The translations under genes and the position numbers were made by a program. From Polytrichum commune (lineage: Eukaryota > Streptophyta > Polytrichopsida > Polytrichales > Polytrichaceae): DNA of 64,000 nt. Under the pieces are notes generated by a model. The model was not told the origin of the DNA and did not search any database. It saw only the letters and a program-made list of their open reading frames with translations. Below, piece by piece: positions 1 to 13,500 of this stretch (position 1 is its first letter; each line of letters starts with the position of its first letter). The DNA is taken from NCBI GenBank assembly GCA_950295325.1, contig OX485808.1, positions 27,114,527-27,178,526 of the forward strand, read 5' to 3'.

Positions 1-669
1 TTATTTCTCGTTCGTAAAGTTCCTTCACTGGGAACCAGACAGCACAACCCATAATTGATTCTTTTTTAACTAATTTGACGCTTGAAGTACCCAGCTTCCA
101 AATCCCCAAATTATTGGTTTAGTGGGACCACCTAGTTAAGATGAAATAACCACAAAACTACATGGGGCACCAAAAAAACTGTTGTTTGAGTTGGTTGCAA
201 AAGTTAGTATAGGACATACACAACCTTTGCAGGTCACAAATGTTCTTGCGCCCACTCCCAACTCCCAAGAAACCAGAAAATTTGAGGAAGCCAACAAAGC
301 AGGTGATGTATAACAGGAGACAGAAGAGTACAAAATTTGCTCTAACATGAAGACACCATGAAGAGTACAAATACAGAAAAGTCAAAACACTTTACTATAT
401 ATCACTTGGTATGTGAGTGCAAGTCCCTTAACAAATGTTATAACCTGGTTATAGGGTTTGGAAACTTCAGGTTATACCCATGCAAGTTTAGCTGTTCTCA
501 GCTGTACAGACATTGTGCATAAAACCTCACAGGAAACACACGTAGCCCTTTTGATCACGAATCGTGATACACCATCACAACGATACTAGGGGCATACGAT
601 CAATGTATGATGCATGAATGTTTTTCTTCCGATTGGGGTATTTCTCAATCACAAACTGAAACTGGAAGG
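1..669. other. Intergenic DNA and 3' flank of the ubiquitin-RUB1 gene
   Basis: No gene is recognised. The part next to position 670 is the expected 3' UTR of the minus-strand ubiquitin-RUB1 gene. On the minus strand a frame stays open from about 112 to the window edge, but it is too short to call an exon. Confidence 0.5.
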
Positions 670-2600
<1,931 letters not shown>

Positions 2601-2754
2601 ATCTCTATTCGCAAATGAATGACATGGACAAAGGGGAATCTTTATGAGCATTATTCCTTTTCTTTTAAGTGGGGGCCCAATTGGCGGATTTGTGTATAGG
2701 GTGAATGTTTGGTATGAAAGAGCTAAGGTGGGTGGATTTTAAATGGTTAATTTT

Positions 2755-3045
2755 TTTTTCAAGTTTCCTCGTGTTTCTCATAATTTTTGGGAGCTCGTAT
2801 GAATATCTTAATCATTGTCAAAGTGAAGATTCTCTTTCTTATTGAATGATTGGATAGGTTTCGTCGACTATGTTGAATCAAACTAAGAATGGTTAATAAA
2901 ATTTTGATTGAGTAGTGCTGATCTCTTTTAACACGTGTCTTCTTGGTGTTTATTCGTAGATTCACATCTGACCACACACACACTCCTCGAATACATGTAC
3001 TCTTCTAAGATTAGTAATTGAATTAGGCCCACTCACCTCCAGGTG
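2755..3045 (+). mobile_element. MITE family 1, copy 1
   Basis: Member of the most abundant repeat in the window. Diagnostic blocks in order are gagctc.tatgaat, caaagtga, gtt.ac.atg.tgaatc, atggttaa and ac.cgtgtcttcttggtgt, ending in a terminus like TTAGGCCCACTC. Forward orientation is defined by this reading. It shows no coding capacity. Confidence 0.6.
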
Positions 3046-5149
3046 TGTGGGCCTTACAGCAAGGCCACCCCAACTTGACTCACCGTGTTCTCAGAACCTC
3101 AATAATGGATGAAATTATACATATAAGCCCAAAATATTCCTATCTGAACCTGAAATCTTTGAATACGTTGGACACAATATGAAAAAGTTTTGAATTTTCA
3201 AAGTCTTGCCCAAATGTGTACTCCAAAATGGATGCAGTTGACATAGGCTTTCATCTTTGTAATCAATCAATATCTAGGTTTTTGAGGTCACTTTGGTGTC
3301 CAAATGTGTGGATCACTTTTGGATGAAGGTCTCTTTCAGGTAGTTCTACCTTATCACGTTTCAGTAGCAGCAAATTGGAGTGGTGTGCGAGAATCTAGAA
3401 GGTCGACAAGATATCTACAAATGTTGGAGTTTTATTGACATTATGTACGTTTGGGCAATGGAGATCAAATATTTGAGCCTTGTTCAATTTAGAATCATTA
3501 TGTAACTAATTTCAAGTTTTGCGAACCACACCAATTTTGGAGCATTCGCATTTTCAAATTGGTGTGGTCCACACCAATTTGTTGTCAACGTCAATTTTGA
3601 TACTAACACAAAAACATGTGTATGGATGTCCATCACATCAATTTGATTGTATCCAAAGTAAACTTTGTATGTTGAAGACATTTCAAGAAAGCGTATTTTG
3701 TTTGTCACTCTGATATTGCAAAAGATTAGAAATAGCAAAGATAGTTTGACACTCAACTATAGATGTCTACATGCTTGGAAGAAAAGTCTTGATATATGAT
3801 TTGTTAACTTCTCAATATTTACCTACTTGATACTAATATGTTTGACTCATAGCGAAGCATTGCGGGAAAGGGCAAATGTTAACTTCATCCATTACAAAGT
3901 TTCTAGTTGTGGGGCGTTGATGATGGCATTTGATTAGATTGTCTGGTCCACCTCATTTCCAAATAACTCTCAAATTCATATCGTCCACCGTAATCATGGA
4001 AGACACCAATTGGGGCCCCACAAGATTTGAAACAATGGGTGTAGCTTCAGAGGACCTCTAAGTATTCTGAAATCAAATGGCAACAACCAATAGGCTACCA
4101 ATGAAAATCAGAGGTAATGAGTGGTACGGAATCGCAGGACAAGGCTATGAGGATTGGGGTAGGGACATGTTAGGTAACATACACATTCCTTTCACAATCA
4201 TGACCGTTGAAATCAAAATGAAAGATGCATCAGATGATCAAGGTTGTCTTGATGTTTCTTGTGTTAATAAACAATTGCATGTTGATTTTTTATTTTATTC
4301 TTCCTTTGGTCATTGCATCCTTTTCTTGCATGCCTCTACTTTTTCATTAAAACACACAATCGTAACCTTAAAATTCCATAGAGTCATATTGAATATAAAG
4401 TATAGGTAGGCAAAGGAAGACCTAAGGAATGTACTAGGTAGGAAGTTGTGCGTGGAGAGGAGGAGAAAATGACCAAGATGCACAAGGAAAGGAGAGGAGG
4501 GAGGGAGGGAGGGAGAAATATTAATGGTGAATCTTTCTTTGTTTTTATCAGGCTATTATAGTCAACTTACAAATGATGTGGCACTTACACACAATTTTAC
4601 CTTTCTAATTATTTAGTTAATATTGTTGATGAAACTTGGAAGTCTAGTGAATCATGAAAGCAATTGAAAGCTAAAACACATAGGGGTGGAAACCATTGAT
4701 GTTTTATTAACTAAAGCATGTTCTATGCCTACTGTATGCTACTAGAACCAATTATACCTACCAATAATCGGTATGAATAAGTAACGTAAGTAGCCATGTA
4801 TTTTGATTTTCTACCTTACATTCTATGGAAAGGTAAATTTAACTAAGCGAGTAACTTAAGAGTTGACATGGCTATCATGTGACCATGAAACTCCTACACT
4901 ATGCATTCGATTGAGTGTGGCCCAATGTCAATGATTTTGCAATCGCTCTCGATGGCAACCAGATAACATGGCATGAGACAATTGTTGTAGCCCGATATAT
5001 GACAAGCCGTAGAGGCCACCCTAATAAATGTGGTACATAAACTCGAATGCCACACTAAATAACATATATTATGTAGTAAACTACAGTCAAAGCAACATAT
5101 CTTATTAGCACTCCTTAACAATGATTATATGTAACGTAGATGTGCCTAG
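3046..5149. other. Intergenic AT-rich DNA, no gene recognised
   Basis: Open frames here are short and resemble nothing known. It contains a small stem at about 3529-3573, where accacaccaattt pairs with aaattggtgtggt, and a GGGA-type simple repeat near 4496-4515. Confidence 0.5.
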
Positions 5150-5510
5150 TTCAAAATCTACTATGTAATGGACACCTCATATTTGAGTGGTGTATGGTTG
5201 TGTGTGAATTTAAGAATGGACACCAAAGAGACTCGTGTTGGGGAAAAAAAACTACATAGTCAAGATTTGTTAACCATTCTAGACACAATAGTCAACCTAC
5301 TTGGGAGAGACCTATTAATGACTCAAAGAATCTTCACTTTGACAACTGATACAATATTCATACAAGCTCTGAAAAGGAAGAAAGTGACTACATGCACAAT
5401 TTGGAATTGATAATCATTTCGCACTAATTACATGTTTCCATATCATACAAGAAGTGGACGCACAGAGAAAACTATCCATTTTAGACCTGCTTACATTAAT
5501 AAATGGTAAT
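5150..5510 (-). mobile_element. MITE family 1, reverse copy
   Basis: Reverse-complement copy of family 1. The blocks gtgaatttaagaatggacacc, ttaaccattctag, agtcaacc, cttcactttgac, tacaagctct and atgcacaatttgga occur in the same order as in the copies at 57.6 and 62.7 kb. It is noncoding. Confidence 0.6.
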
Positions 5511-5787
5511 ATGACTATACATGGCAAAAGGGTGGATGATCACATCGATAACGTTGAACTAATTTATCCACACTAATTTATTGACATCCCGCACTATTTT
5601 GTACAATTATAAGCACAGGAACACAATACACGAAACACTGTTTATATACATATAATTTAATCTAATATAATTTTTTTGCTATGGTTGTTGTACAGCTGAG
5701 TAGGCAAAGTTGTAAGTATTTTTTTAGTATGTTTTTGACCCACTTGCATTGGAAAAAGTCAACCTATTTGCAAGGTCAACCTAATAT

Positions 5788-5808
5788 ATATATATATATA
5801 TATATATA
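5788..5808. repeat. (TA)n microsatellite
   Basis: About ten TA units, directly readable. Confidence 0.9.
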
Positions 5809-5881
5809 ATCCACACATATCAGTGTAGTTAGTTGTAGGAAAGGCAGGCATTTCATTTTTCGGAAACAGAAATTTGGCTTA

Positions 5882-6385
5882 AGGGTCACTTCACACGCAA
5901 GACTGAGAGCCCGTGACCAGGACGTTTCAAGCACTCTCATTGGTGGAAAAGGCGGAGCCGGTCCAAGGTCGCTTCACACTATGCTCGAGGGACCAACGGA
6001 GTATGTGAATGCAATATGGATGTAAAGTCCACATGGATTCTTAGATGGCACCAAATGGATGATGTTTCATGGTCACTTGGACTGTTTTCCAAAACCACCT
6101 CTGGAAGGTAGGCCTAACACAAAACTAGAAGACCAAGGCACTCCGAATGCTCACAACCGTTGATTTGTTCTATTTTATCATGTGTGAGAACCTACATGAA
6201 TAGAAATTCATTGAAATAGCATTTGGTTTAGGGCACGGTCACATATGACTTCACATTACACTTGAGGATCCGTGACCGCACTACATGATTTTGGAGGTGT
6301 CTTTTGACGGCCTTTGGACACTTTCTTTTGGACTCTCACAATTTCATGGTCACAAACTCTTGGCTAGTGTGTTGAAGGTTGTCTC
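5882..6385 (+). mobile_element. PIF/Harbinger (Tourist)-like MITE, copy A
   Basis: About 504 bp, flanked on both sides by TTA (5879-5881 and 6386-6388), the target duplication typical of PIF/Harbinger elements. The left terminus resembles GGGCCACTTCACACACGAG, the terminus of its inverted sister copy at 51.4 kb; the right terminus has drifted. Internal sequence matches the sister along its whole length. It has no transposase frame. Confidence 0.75.
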
Positions 6386-6483
6386 TTAATGTAAAGGCAT
6401 TGGAAATGTTTCATTCAATCTAATCTCCTCAGGATAATTTCAACCAAAACTCTGCCTATCTTCCCTTAACCTAGATTTATGAA

Positions 6484-7053
6484 CTTCACCGTTTATGGTA
6501 TTTAGTGTCACATACATATATAATGTCACACTATGCACATATGTCATACGATATCTTACCCTATTTTGAGGCGTATGCTAGGTTACACTGATGATCACCA
6601 ACTTCACCATTAGTGTCACGTCATGACACTTGGCGTTCAAGTCCGCTCACTAATATCTAGGCATCAGTACGTTCAAAAGTGCTATGAGGTGTATGCCTAT
6701 GTTACACAATGGCCTACAAAGTTGACCACAGTGTATACAAAAGACACGTGGCATTAGTATGCTCGAGAATATCTTCCTCTTGCATACTAAAATGTAAACA
6801 CATGACACTTGCCATCAGTATGCTCAACAATAATCTCCCCTCGCATGATAAAGACGCAAAACTATCGTATCAAGTATCCAAACATGCTACGTTGAATGTC
6901 ATAATGCAAATATTTTTCACTTATAAAAGTCACTTATGTTGACAAATAGTATCATATGGCAATTAGTGGACGTGACACATTGAGACCTCTAGGCATCTCA
7001 TTAAGGCCTTTTGCAAATAGTGTATGTGACACTAAATACCATGAATGGTGTAG
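6484..7053. mobile_element. MITE-like element with ~32-bp terminal inverted repeats
   Basis: The left end carries ATGGTATTTAGTGTCACATA and the right end carries its reverse complement (TATGTGACACTAAATACCAT) at 7023-7042. The ~570-bp interior has no convincing frame. Target duplications could not be defined, so the superfamily is open. Confidence 0.6.
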
Positions 7054-7583
7054 CTCTTACATCTTCCCACCAACACTTGTATCTGTTTTGTTATCATTCG
7101 AAACCTTCTTCTACCTCCTCTGAGATTACCCATACGCAGTAATTGTGTCCCGATAATGCCACCTCGTAATTAGCCGCTGCAAAACAACCAATATACATGC
7201 AAGAGAACATTAAGGTATTTCACATTTACTCGGGCTTTAAAAAAACACTTAAGTTAACCCCAAATCATCCAAGGCCCACAGACACATACTTTTTGAGCTA
7301 CATACTTCCATTTGTAGTTGATTGTGTCAAAAATGACCCTCTCTAAGATCAACTCATTCTTCAAGTGTGGCAGTTTTCAAATTGCTTGGAAAGTTGTGCC
7401 TTGATGTTATTGATCATGTTGGGCTCCAATACACAGCCTGGGTGCCCTTGGACACACAACTACATACTTATAATTTGGGTCACCAGTGTCACGTGTGAGT
7501 AGATTTCTATGTTCTTCATTGACGTAAGGTGATATATTAAGTAGAGATTCAAACCCATCAATGATAATAAAAAGAAGTAAATT
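7054..7583. other. 3' flank of the amylase-like gene
   Basis: Intergenic DNA that should include the 3' UTR of the minus-strand amylase-like gene. No other gene is seen. Confidence 0.4.
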
Positions 7584-10500
7584 TTAAGACGTGGTGAGTT
7601 CGAAGTAAAAAGTAGATTCAAAAGGGCGATGACGACAACAAAGGGAGTGTTGTAAGTTGCAAAGGCACTCACGAGGAGCGAAACCTCGAAGGTCAAAACT
7701 GGGGCCAAACTTGACGTAAACTCCATTGAAGTCAGCACTCTCAAGGTGCCGCCCAATCTTGGCAATGTACAAATTCGCGTCACACCTTTCGATTTTGATT
7801 TGGCTATCTGGAGAGATGTCCCACTTCTTCCTGATTGCAAGGAGTGATTTTATATGTCTCTGCAAAATTCCACCACAAAGAGATTTTGAGTGAAAAGTTT
7901 AAAAATACCTTCTAGAATTAAACTTGCTTTGATGGCGATTTTGTCTTTGTAAACTGCACAAACTATTCCTATATACTAAGTGATAAGAAAAGAGAAAAGC
8001 CTACTGCAGGCATTTCCGAGTCCACAGACAATTTAGGCTGGTGGATCCAATTGCAAACTGTATCCTCCAGTTGGGAATTGCGAATCACAAAACTCGTCGT
8101 TTCGCGTTTCAATATTCGAGTTGAGATGCAAACCCTAGAAGAGGTCGAAGAGAAGAATTTCACTCTTTTTGATCCATCACATAGACCTAGATCCTCCCAA
8201 TTGTGTCCACTCTTGAATGTCGTATGGTGTCTATATTTTGAGCACATAGTCCAATCTCATCGTAACATGTGTCTTTTTTAGTGTCCGTACTTAACTACAA
8301 GCCTTCCCATATATACCACTCAAATATACGTGTCCAAACTAAGAGTGATCACATTAGGTCCCACTTCCAGAAATTCAGATGAATGCAAAAAAAATGTACC
8401 TGAAGAGCTAGGTCTTGGAAGTCCTCCGCAAATATGCATGGTATACCTGGGTGTGTAAGAATATAGACATATCTGTCACCAAAATGCAACAGAGATGTTA
8501 ATCAAAATTATCACATTCACAAGATAGAATGTGCAAATCTGTGAACTTAAAAAGTTCTCATCAATGTTGGACTGGTATTTAGGTGTGGATGCATGGGTAT
8601 CAATAATCAACATCAATAATGGTATCAAGGAACTTGTCCATGGGTAGCAAACATATAATACCAATAGATTATTGATATTTGATGGGTATGTGAAGGCTGA
8701 GAGAACCTTTTTATACCCAAGTTATTATTTGGGTCAATACCATTCTAAACCATATTGATACAAGGGCGATTTTATCTACGAATGAAGGTTTTTGCATGGT
8801 ATATAGACCCAAATGCCATCAAAAACAAATAATACCGTTAAACAACCAGACCCTACTGGTATCAAAAATATGTGAAATCCACATTATAGAAACCTCCCCA
8901 AGTGGTCTCAAAAACAAGACGATACCAGTCCAACACTGGTTCTTACCCTAATTCAATACCCCATGTAGGGTAAGGCCATAGTCTTGGTTCTGAACCGGTG
9001 CTGTGATTGTCCAAGAATGTAATTGCCTGCAAAAATAATTACAAAATTTACAAACTCGCTCGTAGACAAGACTTATTGAATCCCATCCTACAACTTAACA
9101 ACTCTCTAACATACGAACAACATCCCTTCCAGGAAAGATATTTCTCAAAATTAATTAAAAAAATCAAAATTGAAACTTTTGGTTGCAGTAGTTAGGCCCC
9201 CTTTTACAATAGGGAGCTAGAAGAAAGGAGCCTTCTCTTTCACGTGGCATTCCAATTTGATATCTTTTTGAACTTTTTGCCGAGCTTACAATGGTTTCAT
9301 GGCACCTTGATGTATCCCATGTAGAATGACTACACCAAGCTCCCGCTCAAAATCCTAAGCTATCTCCACGAGGTAGCTTAGGAATGTCGAGAGTTTGCGG
9401 TCTCGTTTTGTGGGCCTCAAGCTGATAAGCTGTTCAAGCGTTCCTTGGCTTGTAGTAAATGCTTCTTTGTTTAGTATAATTTATGTCCGCCTTGATATCT
9501 CACTTTGAGCATGGCCACTTTGCACTTGCTCTTGAAAACTATTGAGATCTTGAAGATTGGTGAAGCTCTCAAATGTTTGAGCTTTTGATGAAAGCTTGTC
9601 AACTCCAAGTATCTAACTCACAAAAATTTGTAATTTCGAGCTCTAGCATGACGGGGACTTAATACTCATAAGCCAAGGCATGAACTACCAGGCAGTAGTT
9701 ACCCCAGAATGGCCTACACTAAATATTGTATTCAGTGCTACCAATTCGGTTTGTCTTTCGCAATACTAATTGTAGACCGCCCATGTAGTTGTCACCAACT
9801 TACACAACCCAGAATCCTCCATAGTATCAATAAAACTATATTTATTTATTATACTATTTTAGAAGGAAAAAAAGACACCAAGAAGACAGTCCAGTAATGT
9901 AGAGTAAAAAAACTTGCCATTTCAGGCCACCAGCCAATCAAGCCTGAGGGTTTCCCTGCAGTATCACACAGCCGCCAATACTCGGTGGCCTCCACAGCCT
10001 TTTGCAATATGCCCTGAATGCACAACAATTCTTGAATTTGAGGTAAGTGGGCCTTGATCAGACACTTGTTCTTGTAGGATATAAAACACATTGCAATTAG
10101 TGTGAGATGAATAGCAAGTCCAAATCGTGCACGTAGCACATTTTTTCCTCATAATTTTTGGACTTCATATGAACATCTGGTTCAGAATCAAAGTGGAAAT
10201 TCTTGTGTTCATTTACGTTGATCAGATAGGTCCCCCCAGATTATGATGTTGACTATTGAGCCTAGAATGGTTAACAAATTTTGAGCACATAATGTGATCT
10301 CTTTTTTTAACACATGATCATGGTGTCCATTCTTAGATCCATACCTAACCACATACCACTCAAATATAGGTGTCCACATTATAGTTGTGTTAGATTAACA
10401 CTGGGGTTGGATTGGTATCATCTTCTTTTGAGACCATTCGGGAAGGTATCTATAATGAAGATTTCACATGTTTTGATACCAATAGGATATGAGTATGTGA

Positions 10501-13500
10501 TAGTAATTTTGTTTTTGATACCATTCGGGTCTATACACCATGCAAGCACCCTCATGCCTAAGCAAATTCACCCTAGTATCAATATGTGGCTTAAAATGCA
10601 AGACCCTTCAAGCCTAAGTGTATCTACCCTAGTATCAATATGGTTTAGAATGCTATTGATCCAAATACTAACTCAGGTATACAAAGGTTCTCTCACCCTT
10701 GAGATACCCCCCAATATCAACTTTTGACTTGAATTACAATTTTGATACCCATGGGTAGGTTCTTTGATACCATTATTGATGTTGATTACTGATACCATGC
10801 ATTCGCCTATATACTAGACCAACACTCCTAAACTATCATACAAAAGTCTAATACCAAAATGGGGGAATGTGCACCACAATCAAATTTGTGGAGTAGGAGG
10901 GTACCTTGGTTGTGTAGTCGAAAACCCTGGCCGAGCCACCCGCTACGTTCACCCAATCACACAACTGTTGGCGGTGCTCATCTGTGTTTTTTTAACATGA
11001 CATAATTTAATATGCATCAAGTTGCAATTTTAATCCGCTAACTGTTGACTACTTTGAATCCAAGAATATATCTGCTCGAACTGCAAAAATCAACTGCATT
11101 CTTGACTTAAGCTCAAGAGAAATGAATCTGGCACAGGAGAATTATCCTTGAAAGTCTTTCGTGTGGAGGCCACACGCATTCAAAAACGCTGGTTTTCAAA
11201 AACAGACTTTAGTAAGCCAAAGGTAAAATAATTTCCGGCCTTCACATGTGCCTAACTTCAAGGAGCTTGGTTTCAAGGTTGGTCCCTCTTTTATTGGGTA
11301 TAGATGTCCTTTTTCAACTCCAATCCAAGACGGTGGTTTTGCAAGGCTTAAAACCTCCATTTCTGATCAAAGTTGGAAACGGACAGTTTCAACCACAAAA
11401 AGAGGGACCAACCTTGAAACCAAGCTCCACGAAGTTAGGCACATATCAAGGCTGGAATTCTTTTACCTTGGCTTACGAAACTCCGTTTCGAAACTGGCAA
11501 TTTTGAACAGAGCGTGTGGGGCCTCCCCTTCAAAAACTCGTGGATTTGGTGAGAAGTTTTGGCCTATTTTTTACATTTTTATAATGTTTCAAGGAGTTTT
11601 CAAGTGGTGTCAGAACATTTGAACATTTTGAACATAACCATCTTTTGGCAAATGCCAAACACCTCCATTTCATTTCACTAAAATCAGGGGTTCCAACACC
11701 CATTTGAACACTACTTAAACATTATAAAATGTACAAATTTAGGCCCAAACTCCCTACCAAACCCGTGAGTGTATGAGAGACTTTTAAGAATAACTTGAGT
11801 GAACTACAATAACATGCCAAAGTTTGAACATTGAAGTGAGTGAAAAATGTAGCAATTTACACATTACCCTGATTGTACTCCAACATTGTGCCATTGTACC
11901 TGGGATGCAGAAAAAAGAAGAAGAAACGAAATTAACAAGACAGGGTAAATGATTTTGTCAGTGATTTGCTCCAGCGTACAAATATCAAACAATTCTTTCA
12001 TGTCTGCATAAAATGGCTTGGAACCAATCAAGGATTTGGATGGTGGCTACTCAATTAATCATGAACATGAAGAACAATAAACAACAATTTTTAATGTTAG
12101 AATGAAGTTGAATTAATATTTAGAACAGCACTCAAATAACCTACCGCATAGGATGCCACACGTCGCCAACTGCAATAGCTGGTGTAGTCTCTTCACCATA
12201 TCTGCCAGATTTTAAATGTTATAAATAAATTAAAGAATGAAACTTTCCTTCTTATATATGATTTTGATTCTCACTTTTAACTTATACCACAACCGTTTTG
12301 CAAGAAATTAACCTACCCAAAAAGGCCCTGCCTGAAATTCTACTTAAATAGAGTACTTCACTTCAGAAATATCTAAGCAACCAGTTACCGGCGGACATTT
12401 CTCTTTCAAAACACTTCTCTTACAACTGATTTATGAGCCTATTCTTTCAGGTACCAAAATCATCAAATTACATGATCTTTTTTATAAAAAAATTCAACCA
12501 CAAGTTTCTTACATTTGAAAAATCTTCGGGTCATAAGTCTTTGCATAATCAAAGCACCACCCCTGCAAGAAAAAGTAGCGTTACCAAAGTTCTATAACAT
12601 TCCAACTATCAATTGACAGCTGCAGTGGTTATTGCAAAAAACCCTAAAAACCACAACAACTATTAAAAATGAAAATTAAATTACAATGCTCAAAAACCTC
12701 TCTAATTATGGACCCAAGATTGATATCAGAAACTTTAAAAAATATTGATTGGGTACTTACGTCGAAGCCGACATCCTTCTTGAGCCACAGTAACCAGCCC
12801 TTGACATCATTCTGAAAGACAGGATGGGAGTGATCTATTATATTACGCGCAGTTAAATTAACTGCACCATTTTTTGGTATATCATCATCAGATTCAAAGT
12901 CTCCTGCTCCAATCCAGTCGCCGAGATCAATTTCCTGTGAACCATCCAAAATTCATTGTCAATCATTATTATACAACCAAAATTGTAAAATCACTTGTGT
13001 CACAGCAAGTGGCAAGCTGCTAGAGCCTCGCTTCTTTTTGTGATCAAAGCTAGACAAGTCCTTGATCAAGACTAGTGTTTTGTTATAGAGCTAAATATAT
13101 AAGTGCCTCTTCCTAGGAACTTCATCTTTGCAAAACAAGAATATAATACATAAATAAAATCGAAATAGTATGCTTCTATAAACTAAAATAAGAATCATGT
13201 ATATATAGTATAAATCTAACATAAGAAAGAAAAAAGAAAAGACAAAATACAATGTAGGGTGGGATGATATATACAACTTCAGCAAGTTGAAAAAAAAATG
13301 AATGAATGAATGAATGCAAAAGAGTGGAGTTGTCAAAGAGACCGAGTCCAAAATGGTGCCGGCTTTATTCCATGCGGCTTGACAAGCCTGGTCACTGTCC
13401 ACAAATTGATGTAATACAACGTCAAGGATGATATACATTTCATACTTGTGCAATGTCGCCAGCGCTGTTTTGAGTTGATCTTCGGTGCCATACGCGGAAT

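Noticed and set aside
1-112. Minus-strand frame open to the window edge
   Set aside because: Too short, with no recognisable motif and no visible splice context. It may be chance.
4077-4409. 110-residue plus-strand frame
   Set aside because: No family resemblance, intergenic composition and no promoter or splice context. Its C-terminal part is low-complexity.
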